DNA of 64,000 nt. Source: CALLPQ01 sp038531745 (lineage in GTDB: Bacteria; Pseudomonadota; Alphaproteobacteria; Caulobacterales; Parvularculaceae). How positions within the stretch are numbered: the first letter of the stretch is position 1; every line of letters starts with the position of its first letter. Position numbers and translations under genes: made by a program. Shown here in pieces: positions 18,701-26,299 of the stretch. The stretch is taken from positions 62,001 through 126,000 of the forward strand of contig JBCBBJ010000010.1 in the NCBI GenBank assembly GCA_038531745.1. Direction: 5' to 3'. The notes under the pieces were generated by a model. It made no database searches and was not told where the DNA came from. It worked only from the letters and a program-made list of their open reading frames with translations.

Positions 18701-21700
18701 TTGCCAAGATCAACAAAGGCTGGGGCCGCGCTAAACCCAAACTGCGCCGCATCAAACGGATTGGCCGCACCGGTGACGCGGGTAAGCACGCCATCGCTAT
18801 TTTCAAAAAAGCTGATGATCCCCGGCGAGGCAGTGCCGATAAAACCATCGATATCGCCATCACCATCGAGGTCGGCAAAACTGGGCGCCGCAAAATCACC
18901 CAGATCAACCCCGTCAAAGGGGTTTATATTGCCAGTGATCTGTACAAAATCCGGCGCTCGCATGACATCGGTGGTGCCGCCCTCCGCATCAGTGAGGCGG
19001 ATACGCAAATCGCGCGCGGGCGTTGGGATATCAGAAATGTTCTGGTACTGAATGTTTTGGATAACAGCCTCAACACTGGCGGAGGTTGCATCGCCATTAA
19101 AGCGAATTTCAAACCGCATGCCATCGCCGCCGAAAACCTCCCCAATGACGATACCGCCAACGGAAACAAAGCCGTCATCAATGCGGACGATACCAGTTTC
19201 GCTGTCATCAGTGCGGACGGTTATTTGATCTTCCAAAAGCAGACCATCAATCGTTAAACGGCCACCATCATAATTGTTATCGGGGTCCGTAATCGTCAGG
19301 GTTGGAAAGATCAGTTGCGGGGCCGCATTGACCAGATTTTCCCCAATAGTCAGTGGCACAGGGTCACCGAGACTTGGCGCAGAATTGATACGATCAAGCT
19401 CCACAGCGCCGGCATCAACGGCACCGCCATTGTCAACAAGGCCCTGGTCAACAACCCGGTCATTGCCATTGGCGTCCGCGGCGAACCCCGCCGGGCCCGC
19501 CCCCACATCGAGGGCCGGATTATTCACATCGCTGAGGAGCGCCAATGTGTCCACCGCGCCGCCATTATCGGCCAGCACAGGGACGCCATCCTCAACGCTT
19601 GCAAAGACAGCCGCGGGATCAAAGCTGGTGACGGTACCGCCAAGATCGCTGATTGCCCCGCTTGTCAGGGTTGTCTCACCACCGGTCCCCACGAGGAGTG
19701 TATTGGTTGTGCTCAACGTTCCAGCGGTGAGCGCCAGCGCCCCGCCGTCAGTCGTCCCGGTACTGACATGTGTTACATTGACCAACGCCGCATCCCCGCC
19801 AGTCACCGCGAGGCTTCCACCTGCGATCCCTGGGCCGGAGGCGCTATTGCCGGTAAAGGTTGTGTTGACCGCCAATAGGGTGCCGCCGCTATTAGCAATG
19901 GCACCGCCGGTGGCCGCCATATTGCCGGTAAATGTCACCGTCGATAGCGTCAGCATGCCCGCATTGGCGATGGCGCCACCATTGACGGCATTGTTATTGT
20001 CCAGCGTCACATTGGTGAGGTTTGCCGCCGCGCCCGCCGACACCAGAAGAGCCCCGCCATCACCATCGGCCACGGACCCATCACGCAAGGTCAAGCTGGT
20101 CAGATCAAGACTTGCCATCTCGCCGGCAACAACAAACAGGCGCGAAGCCTCACCAGCCGATAGCGTAATATCGGCACGTCCATCACTGCTCCCCGATGGA
20201 GACAAAGGATCGCCGCCATCAATAACCTCGCCATTAATCATCACGCCGCTGGTAACGACAAGCGCCCCGTTGCTCACGCTGATGGTTTGCCCCGCCAGCG
20301 CAGCGTCAAAGCTGATCACATCATCCGTGGGCGTGCTATTGGCAAATGCCACCGCCTCGCGCAGGGAGGTTTCGCCGTCAAAGGCGTCAACACGATCTGC
20401 GGCTGTGGTGACAACCAGGCTTTCGGCCTCGCCCACATCAATATTGATCACGCCAGCATCCACAGGCGCACCCACACCATCACTGACCGTTAGGGTGATG
20501 GTCGCTGCATCATCGCCGCTTGTATCAATATCAGGTGTGTACTGAATATTTGCTAAGCTATCGAGATAAGTGTTCAAGTCGTTGGCATTGCCAGTGAGGG
20601 TGAGCGTGACCGCATTGGTCAACACTGCATTAACCCCATCCCCGATCATGGTGCCATCGGCGGGCACCTCAAAGTTTCCGCCACTTACCTGTAGGGTTAG
20701 CGTGAGTTGATCCCCATCAAGGTCGGCCAGGGTTAGGGACGACAGGTTGAGGGCCGCCGTTTCACCGGCAACGGCGCGGACGTCACCGGGCACACCGCTC
20801 ACCGTCGGCAGGTCGTTGACGCCATTGATGGTGATCGTCACCATTGCCTCGTCAACGCGTTCAACAAAGGTTGCCCGGCCAAAGATAACGTAACTCTCGC
20901 CTGCGTTAGATCGGCCAGCTGGGTCACCATTGGGGGCACCCACAAGGATATCATTGACGCCGTCGCCATTCACATCCCCGGCTGCCGCGACGCTAACACC
21001 GGCACCGTCGCCGCCATCAATACCGGCCACCGTAAAGCCATTGAGCCCATCAAGCGTGGCAAGATCAAAAGACGCTGCAAAGCCATCAGTTGATCCGTAC
21101 ACCACATACGCCGCACCGCGATTTGCAGCGCCGCTTGCATCAACGCCGCTAGCACCGACTAACAGATCGTCAAGACCATCGCCGTTGACATCGCCAAGAC
21201 CGGAAACGGCACCGCCGAGACTGTCGCCGGCGCTTAACCCCGCAATGACAAAACCGTCACCGCCATCAAGGGTGCCAAGATCAATATCCGCTGCAAAACC
21301 ATCATCGCTACCGAACAGCACATAGGCCGCACCGGCGTTTGCCCCATTGATATCGGCACCGGTTGCACCAATGATCACATCGTCAAGGCCATCGCCATTC
21401 ACGTCACCAGCATTGGCAACGGAGACCCCCGCACCGTCGAGAAACGTGCTGCCGCTCAGGGCAAACCCGTTGGTGCCATCAAGACTTGCCAAATCAAAAG
21501 TGGTGGAAAAGCCGGTGGTTGATCCGAACACCACATAAACCTGACCGGCATCGCCTGCGCCGCCGGGATTGGCATTGGGCGCCCCGATCAGGATATCGTC
21601 GATCCCGTCGCCATTCACATCACCCGCGGCGGAAACCGCCGCGCCGCTACGGTCGGCGGCGCTGACCCCATCGATGACAAAGCCATTGGTGCCGTCAATG

Positions 21701-22896
21701 TCGGCAAGGTCGAGGGTGGCATCAAACCCGGCATCGCTGCCGAAAATCACGAAGGTTTCACCGGCATCGTTGCGCCCCGTGGGGTCACCCCGGCTCACCC
21801 CAATCAGGAGATCGTCAAAGCCATCGCCATTGATATCGCCGGCGCTGGCGAGTGCGCTGCCGCTGCGGTCGAATGTACCGGCGCCCAAAATCGCAAACCC
21901 ATTACTGCCGTCCAAACTGCCCAGGGCAAGGCTCGCCGCAAAGCCGTCCGTGGTGCCGAACACAACAAAGCTTTCGCCCGCTGACGAGCGGAAAGACGGA
22001 TCGCCCTGGGGCGCGCCAATAACAAAGTCGTTGATCCCGTCGCCGTTCAAGTCCCCGGCGCTCGCCACCGCCGCGCCGGCGAGATCGCTCGCGTCCGTGC
22101 CGGTAAGGGTAAAACCGGTTGTGCCATCCAAAGCCCCGAGGTCCACAGTACCGGCAAAGCCCGCATCGGTGCCAAACACCACATAGCCCTCCCCGGCGCG
22201 GCTGCGTCCATTGGGGTCCGCTTCGGCGGCACCAATCAAGAAGTCGTCAAAACCATCGCCATTGATATCGCCAAGCCCGGCAACGGCCGCACCGCTATTG
22301 TCGGCGGCGCTGGCACCAGTAACGGTAATGCCGTCGCTGCCACCGAGACTGTCCAGCGACACAACCGCCGGAAAAAACCCAGTCTCCGTTGTACCCAGCC
22401 CGTCAGAGACCGTGTAGGTCAGCGTTTCGATATCGCTGATATTTTCGCCAAGACTGTCGAACACGCCATTCGGATTATAGCTGAAGTCACCATTGGCCTC
22501 GACGCGGATAATGGCACCGGACGCAAGCGTCGTCTCCTCACCCACGGGGATGTCCATCGTCCCGGCACGGATCATGGTGATGGTCAGCGCTGTACTGCTG
22601 CCCATATCGGGGCCATTGCCATTATCATCGAACAGATTGCCGGTGAGGATCGTGGTCGCGTCAATGGCAAAGACATCGTCATTTGCCATCAACGGGTCGT
22701 CCGCCGTCAGGGCGCTATTGCCCATAAGGCTGAGCGAAATCGTGGCCCGCACCGGCGCAATGGACCCCATGGAAACGGGCGGCATTGACACAGGCACCGT
22801 GGAAGCAACCTCGAAATTCGAAAAGGGCCCATCGTCTGATTTACGCGCAGACCGTTCAAATACACCCATGGTGTATGGATTGACGAACACCGTCAT
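15772..22896 (-). CDS. giant RTX protein with FG-GAP propeller, cadherin-like and CSLREA beta-helix modules
   Basis: A 2374-residue predicted type I secreted protein. Order of modules: tandem-95/VCBS-like domain (about 69-172); seven FG-GAP repeats (about 185-672), enough for one beta-propeller; cadherin-like domain to 815; CSLREA-type parallel beta-helix (819-1159, starting TSLREAVAFANS); cadherin-like (1165-1312); five VCBS/FG-GAP repeats (1319-1585); cadherin-like to 1725; a second CSLREA helix (1729-2085, starting ISLREAVAMANE); RTX nonapeptides (2092-2285); secretion tail ending GDFVF. ATG 22896 has GGGAGAAG upstream; the frame extends to 23004 without a better site. The composition is typical of large surface adhesins. 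Repeated NGDGxDD loops in the propeller should bind calcium. Confidence 0.88.
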   Translation of the reverse strand: MTVFVNPYTMGVFERSARKSDDGPFSNFEVASTVPVSMPPVSMGSIAPVRATISLSLMGNSALTADDPLMANDDVFAIDATTILTGNLFDDNGNGPDMGSSTALTITMIRAGTMDIPVGEETTLASGAIIRVEANGDFSYNPNGVFDSLGENISDIETLTYTVSDGLGTTETGFFPAVVSLDSLGGSDGITVTGASAADNSGAAVAGLGDINGDGFDDFLIGAAEADPNGRSRAGEGYVVFGTDAGFAGTVDLGALDGTTGFTLTGTDASDLAGAAVASAGDLNGDGINDFVIGAPQGDPSFRSSAGESFVVFGTTDGFAASLALGSLDGSNGFAILGAGTFDRSGSALASAGDINGDGFDDLLIGVSRGDPTGRNDAGETFVIFGSDAGFDATLDLADIDGTNGFVIDGVSAADRSGAAVSAAGDVNGDGIDDILIGAPNANPGGAGDAGQVYVVFGSTTGFSTTFDLASLDGTNGFALSGSTFLDGAGVSVANAGDVNGDGLDDVIIGATGADINGANAGAAYVLFGSDDGFAADIDLGTLDGGDGFVIAGLSAGDSLGGAVSGLGDVNGDGLDDLLVGASGVDASGAANRGAAYVVYGSTDGFAASFDLATLDGLNGFTVAGIDGGDGAGVSVAAAGDVNGDGVNDILVGAPNGDPAGRSNAGESYVIFGRATFVERVDEAMVTITINGVNDLPTVSGVPGDVRAVAGETAALNLSSLTLADLDGDQLTLTLQVSGGNFEVPADGTMIGDGVNAVLTNAVTLTLTGNANDLNTYLDSLANIQYTPDIDTSGDDAATITLTVSDGVGAPVDAGVINIDVGEAESLVVTTAADRVDAFDGETSLREAVAFANSTPTDDVISFDAALAGQTISVSNGALVVTSGVMINGEVIDGGDPLSPSGSSDGRADITLSAGEASRLFVVAGEMASLDLTSLTLRDGSVADGDGGALLVSAGAAANLTNVTLDNNNAVNGGAIANAGMLTLSTVTFTGNMAATGGAIANSGGTLLAVNTTFTGNSASGPGIAGGSLAVTGGDAALVNVTHVSTGTTDGGALALTAGTLSTTNTLLVGTGGETTLTSGAISDLGGTVTSFDPAAVFASVEDGVPVLADNGGAVDTLALLSDVNNPALDVGAGPAGFAADANGNDRVVDQGLVDNGGAVDAGAVELDRINSAPSLGDPVPLTIGENLVNAAPQLIFPTLTITDPDNNYDGGRLTIDGLLLEDQITVRTDDSETGIVRIDDGFVSVGGIVIGEVFGGDGMRFEIRFNGDATSASVEAVIQNIQYQNISDIPTPARDLRIRLTDAEGGTTDVMRAPDFVQITGNINPFDGVDLGDFAAPSFADLDGDGDIDGFIGTASPGIISFFENSDGVLTRVTGAANPFDAAQFGFSAAPAFVDLGNPNGLDLAVGQSTGAISFLRNGRDGFVFSVDADNPFNAIMLGAVATPAFVDIDNDRDLDAVVGNAAGTLTLLLNQGNDNFVQLANSANPLAFVDVGTRSNPAFADVDGDGDIDALVGNEAGFLSLFLNSNGVFTEAAAADNPFGGIDFGSDASPAFGDVDGDGDLDAFVGLADGTIIFFENISTDTVRLQLTVTPENDAPSATGLPATLVGVVDEETFVSLETALFADPDGDVVTVTLQAAGGTLSVAGMGTADVILTQNDAQTVSLTGAPSALNNFVAGFTDGTSPIVFIPDGNMVGLDVGSIGVTVDDGAQVVDAGNISIDVAARAPIIVTTLDDSNDAEDDVISLREAVAMANEEQGFDTIVFDETLAGENDLIITLTDGTLSITDSLAIDASAVPGLVISGDVNGDDIRETNGLTDINASVNASAGSTLTDNVRLFMVTGETVPTLTLTGLTLTGGHTMDSAGGGAVLSNGDVTVISSLIAGNAAAAENVAGGAIATPGDIMVINTTVVGNGALGAGARGGALAGSAITVSASTLTGNFATGAGAFGGALLAQDAVMLANAIILGNMATGSDPELAFAMAGGLVTTQGMSIVGADGTAFDASMLNGVINGDPETVFAQTLLGAGVLTDNGGAAPSVAILTGGLADDAGDTLVLAEILIDLVPTPLATDGRGLGRVSGDAVDIGAFEAINDPTDGNDILFGSAAVDVLDGLLGNDTIMGMGGNDMLSGGIGFDLITGGAGNDTLNGGASADNLLGGVGTDVLFGGDGFDRLFGGTDNDSLFGGDDNDALFGEFGDDTLDGQDGDDRLFGGAGFDTLIGNAGNDQLSGDANADNLFGGGGNDTLNGDAGFDRLFGELGNDLLDAGAGNDAIFGGAGFDTLIGGEGDDRLFGNFNWDIFVFADNFGNDTIFDFDVANAFERIDLSGVSAITDFTDLLDNHLSEDANGDAVITDGTNAITLLDVAMADLTAGDFVF

Positions 22897-23197
22897 TGTC
22901 TTCTCCCAAAATTTCCCAAGGGTCCCCACCCAAGTGCGCAGTCGCGCGATACATCCAAACAGTAATATGCGAGCGCAATACGCGCAAGTATCCACGGCGA
23001 ACAAGCAAACCTGTGTATTTTGCCCGTCTTCAAACCCCTAATAAGTTGCGTCGCCGGGTTGGCTTTCGCAAAACCAGTTTGCTTCTCGTGCTTCGCATGG
23101 TGGCAACCAGCCCCACTGCACGCCATGGATGCAGACCCGTCCGTTCCGGGCTATCACATGGACGAGACCCGCTATGGTTAACACCGGAGATTGATGC
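22897..23197. other. divergent promoter region
   Basis: About 300 nt between the start of the minus-strand RTX gene and the plus-strand isomerase gene. It must hold both promoters. No clear boxes, RNA gene or protein-like frame could be recognised. Confidence 0.5.
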
Positions 23198-24034
23198 ATG
23201 TCAGAGCCCACATTCACCGTCACCATCGACGAAAAAATCGCCCATGTGCAGCTTTGCCGGCCCGATAAGGCCAATGCCATGAACCCGGCTTTCTGGCGCG
23301 ATTTCCCCGTGGCGATTGCCGAGATTTCGGACGAGGCACAAGCCCGGGTAATCGTCATTTCTTCCACCGGTCGCCACTTTAGCGCGGGCATGGATTTAGG
23401 TGTCTTTAACGACGGTGCCATGGCCCAAAAGCCCGATAATCAGCATACGGCAGCAGAAATGTTCCGCCACCATCTGCATGGGCTTCAGGAGTGTTTTTCC
23501 GCGTTGGAAAATGCGCGCCAGCCCGTGCTCGCCGCGGTCCAGGGCGGGGCCATTGGCGCGGGCGTTGATCTCGTCACCGCATGCGACTGCCGTTATGCCA
23601 CGCGCGATGCGTTTTTCTGTGTGCAGGAAACGGCCATCGGCATGACCGCTGATGTGGGCACGTTTCCGCGTCTCGCCAAAGTCATCCCCGAGGGTTGGGC
23701 CCGGCAAATGGCCTATACCGCCGAGCGCTTACCTGCAGAAAAGGCTCAGGCGATTGGCCTCGTCAACGCTGTCTATGATGATCAGGCAGCAATGCTCGAC
23801 GGGGTGATGGAGATTGCCAAAACCATTGCCGGCCACGCGCCGCTGGCTGTCACAGGCTCCAAACGTATGCTGAATTATGCGCGCGATCACACCACCGCCG
23901 ATGCGCTCGATTACATCGCCGTGTGGAATGCCGGCATGCTACGCAATGAGGATATGCAGGAGAGTTTTATGGCCAAGGCGCAAAAACGCACGCCGGTGTT
24001 TGACGACCTGATGCCCATCCGCAAAAAGATGTAG
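23198..24034 (+). CDS. delta(3,5)-delta(2,4)-dienoyl-CoA isomerase (crotonase family)
   Basis: A 278-residue crotonase-fold enzyme. Beyond the oxyanion-hole motifs FSAGMDL (residue 61) and GGAIGAGVDL (116), it has the three acidic residues that define mitochondrial ECH1-type dienoyl-CoA isomerases: Asp124 in GVDL, Glu144 in VQET and Asp152 in ADVGT. A simple hydratase would have two glutamates at other positions. The reaction shifts 3,5-dienoyl-CoA to 2,4-dienoyl-CoA during beta-oxidation of odd-position double bonds. GGAG lies 9 nt before the ATG. Followed by a thioesterase and an aldehyde dehydrogenase on the same strand, likely one lipid-related operon. Confidence 0.85.
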   Translation: MSEPTFTVTIDEKIAHVQLCRPDKANAMNPAFWRDFPVAIAEISDEAQARVIVISSTGRHFSAGMDLGVFNDGAMAQKPDNQHTAAEMFRHHLHGLQECFSALENARQPVLAAVQGGAIGAGVDLVTACDCRYATRDAFFCVQETAIGMTADVGTFPRLAKVIPEGWARQMAYTAERLPAEKAQAIGLVNAVYDDQAAMLDGVMEIAKTIAGHAPLAVTGSKRMLNYARDHTTADALDYIAVWNAGMLRNEDMQESFMAKAQKRTPVFDDLMPIRKKM

Positions 24035-24095
24035 TCCGCCCGGCCCACTTGACCGCCCCGTCTTTTAAGGGGCGCAACCTGATAGATGCTTTTTG

Positions 24096-24557
24096 ATGTC
24101 TCCACAAAACTCTCTGCCCGATCTAACCACGCTTGATTGGCGCGATGCCCTCACCGAAAGCTTCAGCACCCTGATCGGACCCATGGCGTTCGCCTATGAT
24201 CCGTCAGCGGACAATGGGCGGTGGTATGCGCGTCTGACTGTAGATGACCAGCACCTCAATCTCGGCGGTGTGTGCCATGGCGGTGTTTTATTGACCCTCG
24301 CCGATAACGCCATGGGCAGCGCGGCCTATATGGCGGGCGGGCGAATACCGTGCGCCACCATTGAATTGAGCAGTCAGTTTATTGCCGGGGTGCATAAAGG
24401 CGAGAGCGTCATTGCCGAAGCGATCATGACCCGCCGCACGCCAGAGATTGCGTTTTTGACCGCGACGCTATGGGCAACGCAGCGCAAGAGCGGACCTGAT
24501 CGGATTGCCATGAAGGCAAGCGGCATCTGGAAATATCTGTCAAAATACAAATCCTAA
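24096..24557 (+). CDS. PaaI-family hotdog thioesterase
   Basis: A 153-residue single hotdog domain of the PaaI / acyl-CoA thioesterase family. The helix motif VCHGGVLLTLADNAMG near residue 60 is the usual HGG...AD signature that positions the nucleophilic water, and the strand ATIELSSQFIAGVHKGE follows. Such enzymes hydrolyse acyl- or aryl-acyl-CoA thioesters. ATG 24096 was chosen over the in-frame TTG just before it; neither has a strong ribosome-binding site. It sits 61 nt after the dienoyl-CoA isomerase and 26 nt before the aldehyde dehydrogenase, so it probably clears a CoA ester of the same pathway. Confidence 0.82.
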   Translation: MSPQNSLPDLTTLDWRDALTESFSTLIGPMAFAYDPSADNGRWYARLTVDDQHLNLGGVCHGGVLLTLADNAMGSAAYMAGGRIPCATIELSSQFIAGVHKGESVIAEAIMTRRTPEIAFLTATLWATQRKSGPDRIAMKASGIWKYLSKYKS

Positions 24558-24583
24558 AACCTGACCCTATGGAGGCCACGCCC

Positions 24584-25999
24584 ATGCGGACCCTGACAAC
24601 ACTTTATATTGATGGCGCTTTTCGCGAGCCTGATGGTAAGGAACGTCTCGACGTAATTAATCCGGCAACGGAGGAAAAAGCTGGTGAAATCGCCCTCGGC
24701 AACGCCGCCGATATTGACCGCGCAGTGCGGGCCGCAGCGGCGGCCTTCCCCGCCTACGCCGCCACCAGCGCCGCCGACCGGATTGCGCTTTTGAAGGCCG
24801 CCGCGTCAATCTATGAAAAGCGCCTTCCCGACATGGCTGCTGCCATTACCGAGGAGATGGGCGCCCCCACATGGCTCGCTAAAGACTATCAGGCCCCCAT
24901 CGGTCTTGGTCATTTGAAAACGGCAGCGCGGGCGCTGGCAGATTTTGAATTTGATATGCCACGCGGCAAGACGCTCGTTACCAAAGAGCCCGTCGGCGTT
25001 TGCGGGTTTATCACCCCGTGGAACTGGCCCTCGAACCAGATCGCCGCAAAAGTGGCGCCGGCGCTGGCCATGGGCTGCACCATGGTATTGAAACCGTCGG
25101 AGATTGCCCCCTTTTCCGGTCAATTGTGGGCTGAAATCCTGCATGAGGCCGGCATCCCGGCGGGTGTTTTTAATCTCGTCAATGGTCTTGGACCAGACGC
25201 GGGCGCCGCTTTATCCGCACACCCTCTAATTGATATGGTTTCAATCACGGGCTCAACCCGCGCCGGGGTCGAGGTTGCCCGCAATGCGGCACCAACGGTC
25301 AAGCGGGTTCATCAGGAATTGGGCGGCAAATCGCCCAATATTATTCTCGATGATGCTAACCTCGCCAAAGCTGTCGCGGGCGGCGTGCGTCATGTGACCA
25401 TGAATACGGGCCAAAGCTGTAATGCGCCCACCCGCATGCTGGTGCCCGCCAGCAAACTGGCGGAAGTAAACGCCATTGCGGCGGAGACAGCCAACAGCCT
25501 TGCCGTCGGTGACCCTGAAGACACGGTTTGGTGCGGACCGCTCGTCTCCTCCGCACAATGGGACAAGGTCCAGGGCCTGATCGAAAAAGGGATTGAAGAG
25601 GGCGCAACGCTGATTGCCGGTGGACCGGGTAAACCCGATGGCCTCAACAACGGATATTACGCCAGGCCAACCGTTTTTACCGACGTGTCCAATGATATGA
25701 CGATAGCCCGCGAGGAAATTTTCGGGCCGGTTCTTTCTATCATTCCCTACAAGGATGATGAGGACGCGGTGCGGATCGCCAATGATACGCCCTATGGTCT
25801 TGCCTCCTATGTTCAGGGGACAGATAAAGATCGCATCAATAAGGTGGCCCGGCAAATTCGCGCTGGGCAAGTGATTATCAATGGCGCGCCCGTGGACCGC
25901 GACGCCCCGTTTGGCGGCTATAAACAATCCGGCAATGGCCGCGAATGGGGCGACCTGGCCTTTGATGAGTTTCTAGAGATTAAGGCGATTATTGGTTAG
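24584..25999 (+). CDS. NAD(P)+-dependent aldehyde dehydrogenase
   Basis: A 471-residue aldehyde dehydrogenase superfamily member of normal length. The catalytic cysteine is in GQSCNAPTR near residue 280, the general-base glutamate in HQELGGKSP near residue 246, the nucleotide-binding stretch is TPWNWPSNQIAAKVAPALA, and EIFGPVLSI lies near residue 380. GGAGG at 24571-24575 is 8 nt before ATG 24584, which decides this start over the ATG overlapping at 24569. It likely oxidises an aldehyde to its acid; the substrate is not predictable. Last gene of the isomerase-thioesterase-dehydrogenase cluster. Confidence 0.9.
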   Translation: MRTLTTLYIDGAFREPDGKERLDVINPATEEKAGEIALGNAADIDRAVRAAAAAFPAYAATSAADRIALLKAAASIYEKRLPDMAAAITEEMGAPTWLAKDYQAPIGLGHLKTAARALADFEFDMPRGKTLVTKEPVGVCGFITPWNWPSNQIAAKVAPALAMGCTMVLKPSEIAPFSGQLWAEILHEAGIPAGVFNLVNGLGPDAGAALSAHPLIDMVSITGSTRAGVEVARNAAPTVKRVHQELGGKSPNIILDDANLAKAVAGGVRHVTMNTGQSCNAPTRMLVPASKLAEVNAIAAETANSLAVGDPEDTVWCGPLVSSAQWDKVQGLIEKGIEEGATLIAGGPGKPDGLNNGYYARPTVFTDVSNDMTIAREEIFGPVLSIIPYKDDEDAVRIANDTPYGLASYVQGTDKDRINKVARQIRAGQVIINGAPVDRDAPFGGYKQSGNGREWGDLAFDEFLEIKAIIG

Positions 26000-26113
26000 C
26001 GGCTATCACCCGTCTCCCAAGGCTTAGTTAAATGGGGTCGAAATCTGTAGAGAAAGATTCGAGGTCAATGCATCGTATCCTCGGACCAGGGCCTTCACGT
26101 TAAAGTCCCGTTT

Positions 26114-26281
26114 CCCCGTGGCTTAACCGCGGGGTGCAGAGCTTTAGCCCTAAGGCAATCTCTCAATGATCCTAAGTCAGCTGTGCCAGCTGTACCCCGC
26201 GATCAGGTCGCGGGGCGGCTGTTTTGGGTAGCCTCAAAGAAAAACTGATGACGCATCCATATCCCCGGGCCGGCGCCCGGG
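26114..26281. repeat. cluster of three GC-rich hairpins
   Basis: Between convergent genes lie three stem-loops: CCCCGTGG/CCGCGGGG (26114-26134, one G-T pair), CCCCGCGA/TCGCGGGG (26195-26215, perfect) and CCCGGGC/GCCCGGG (26264-26281, perfect). They may terminate the aldehyde dehydrogenase and acyl-CoA dehydrogenase transcripts or belong to a dispersed palindromic repeat family of this genome. No T-run follows any of them. The rest of the 300-nt gap shows nothing. Confidence 0.5.
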
Positions 26282-26299
26282 AACATGGCTGTGCTGCCG

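Noticed and set aside
16337..22417. Open frames up to 423 codons on the plus strand across the FG-GAP RTX gene
   Set aside because: Same cause; products are Ser/Pro/Ala-rich shadows of the true minus-strand coding sequence.
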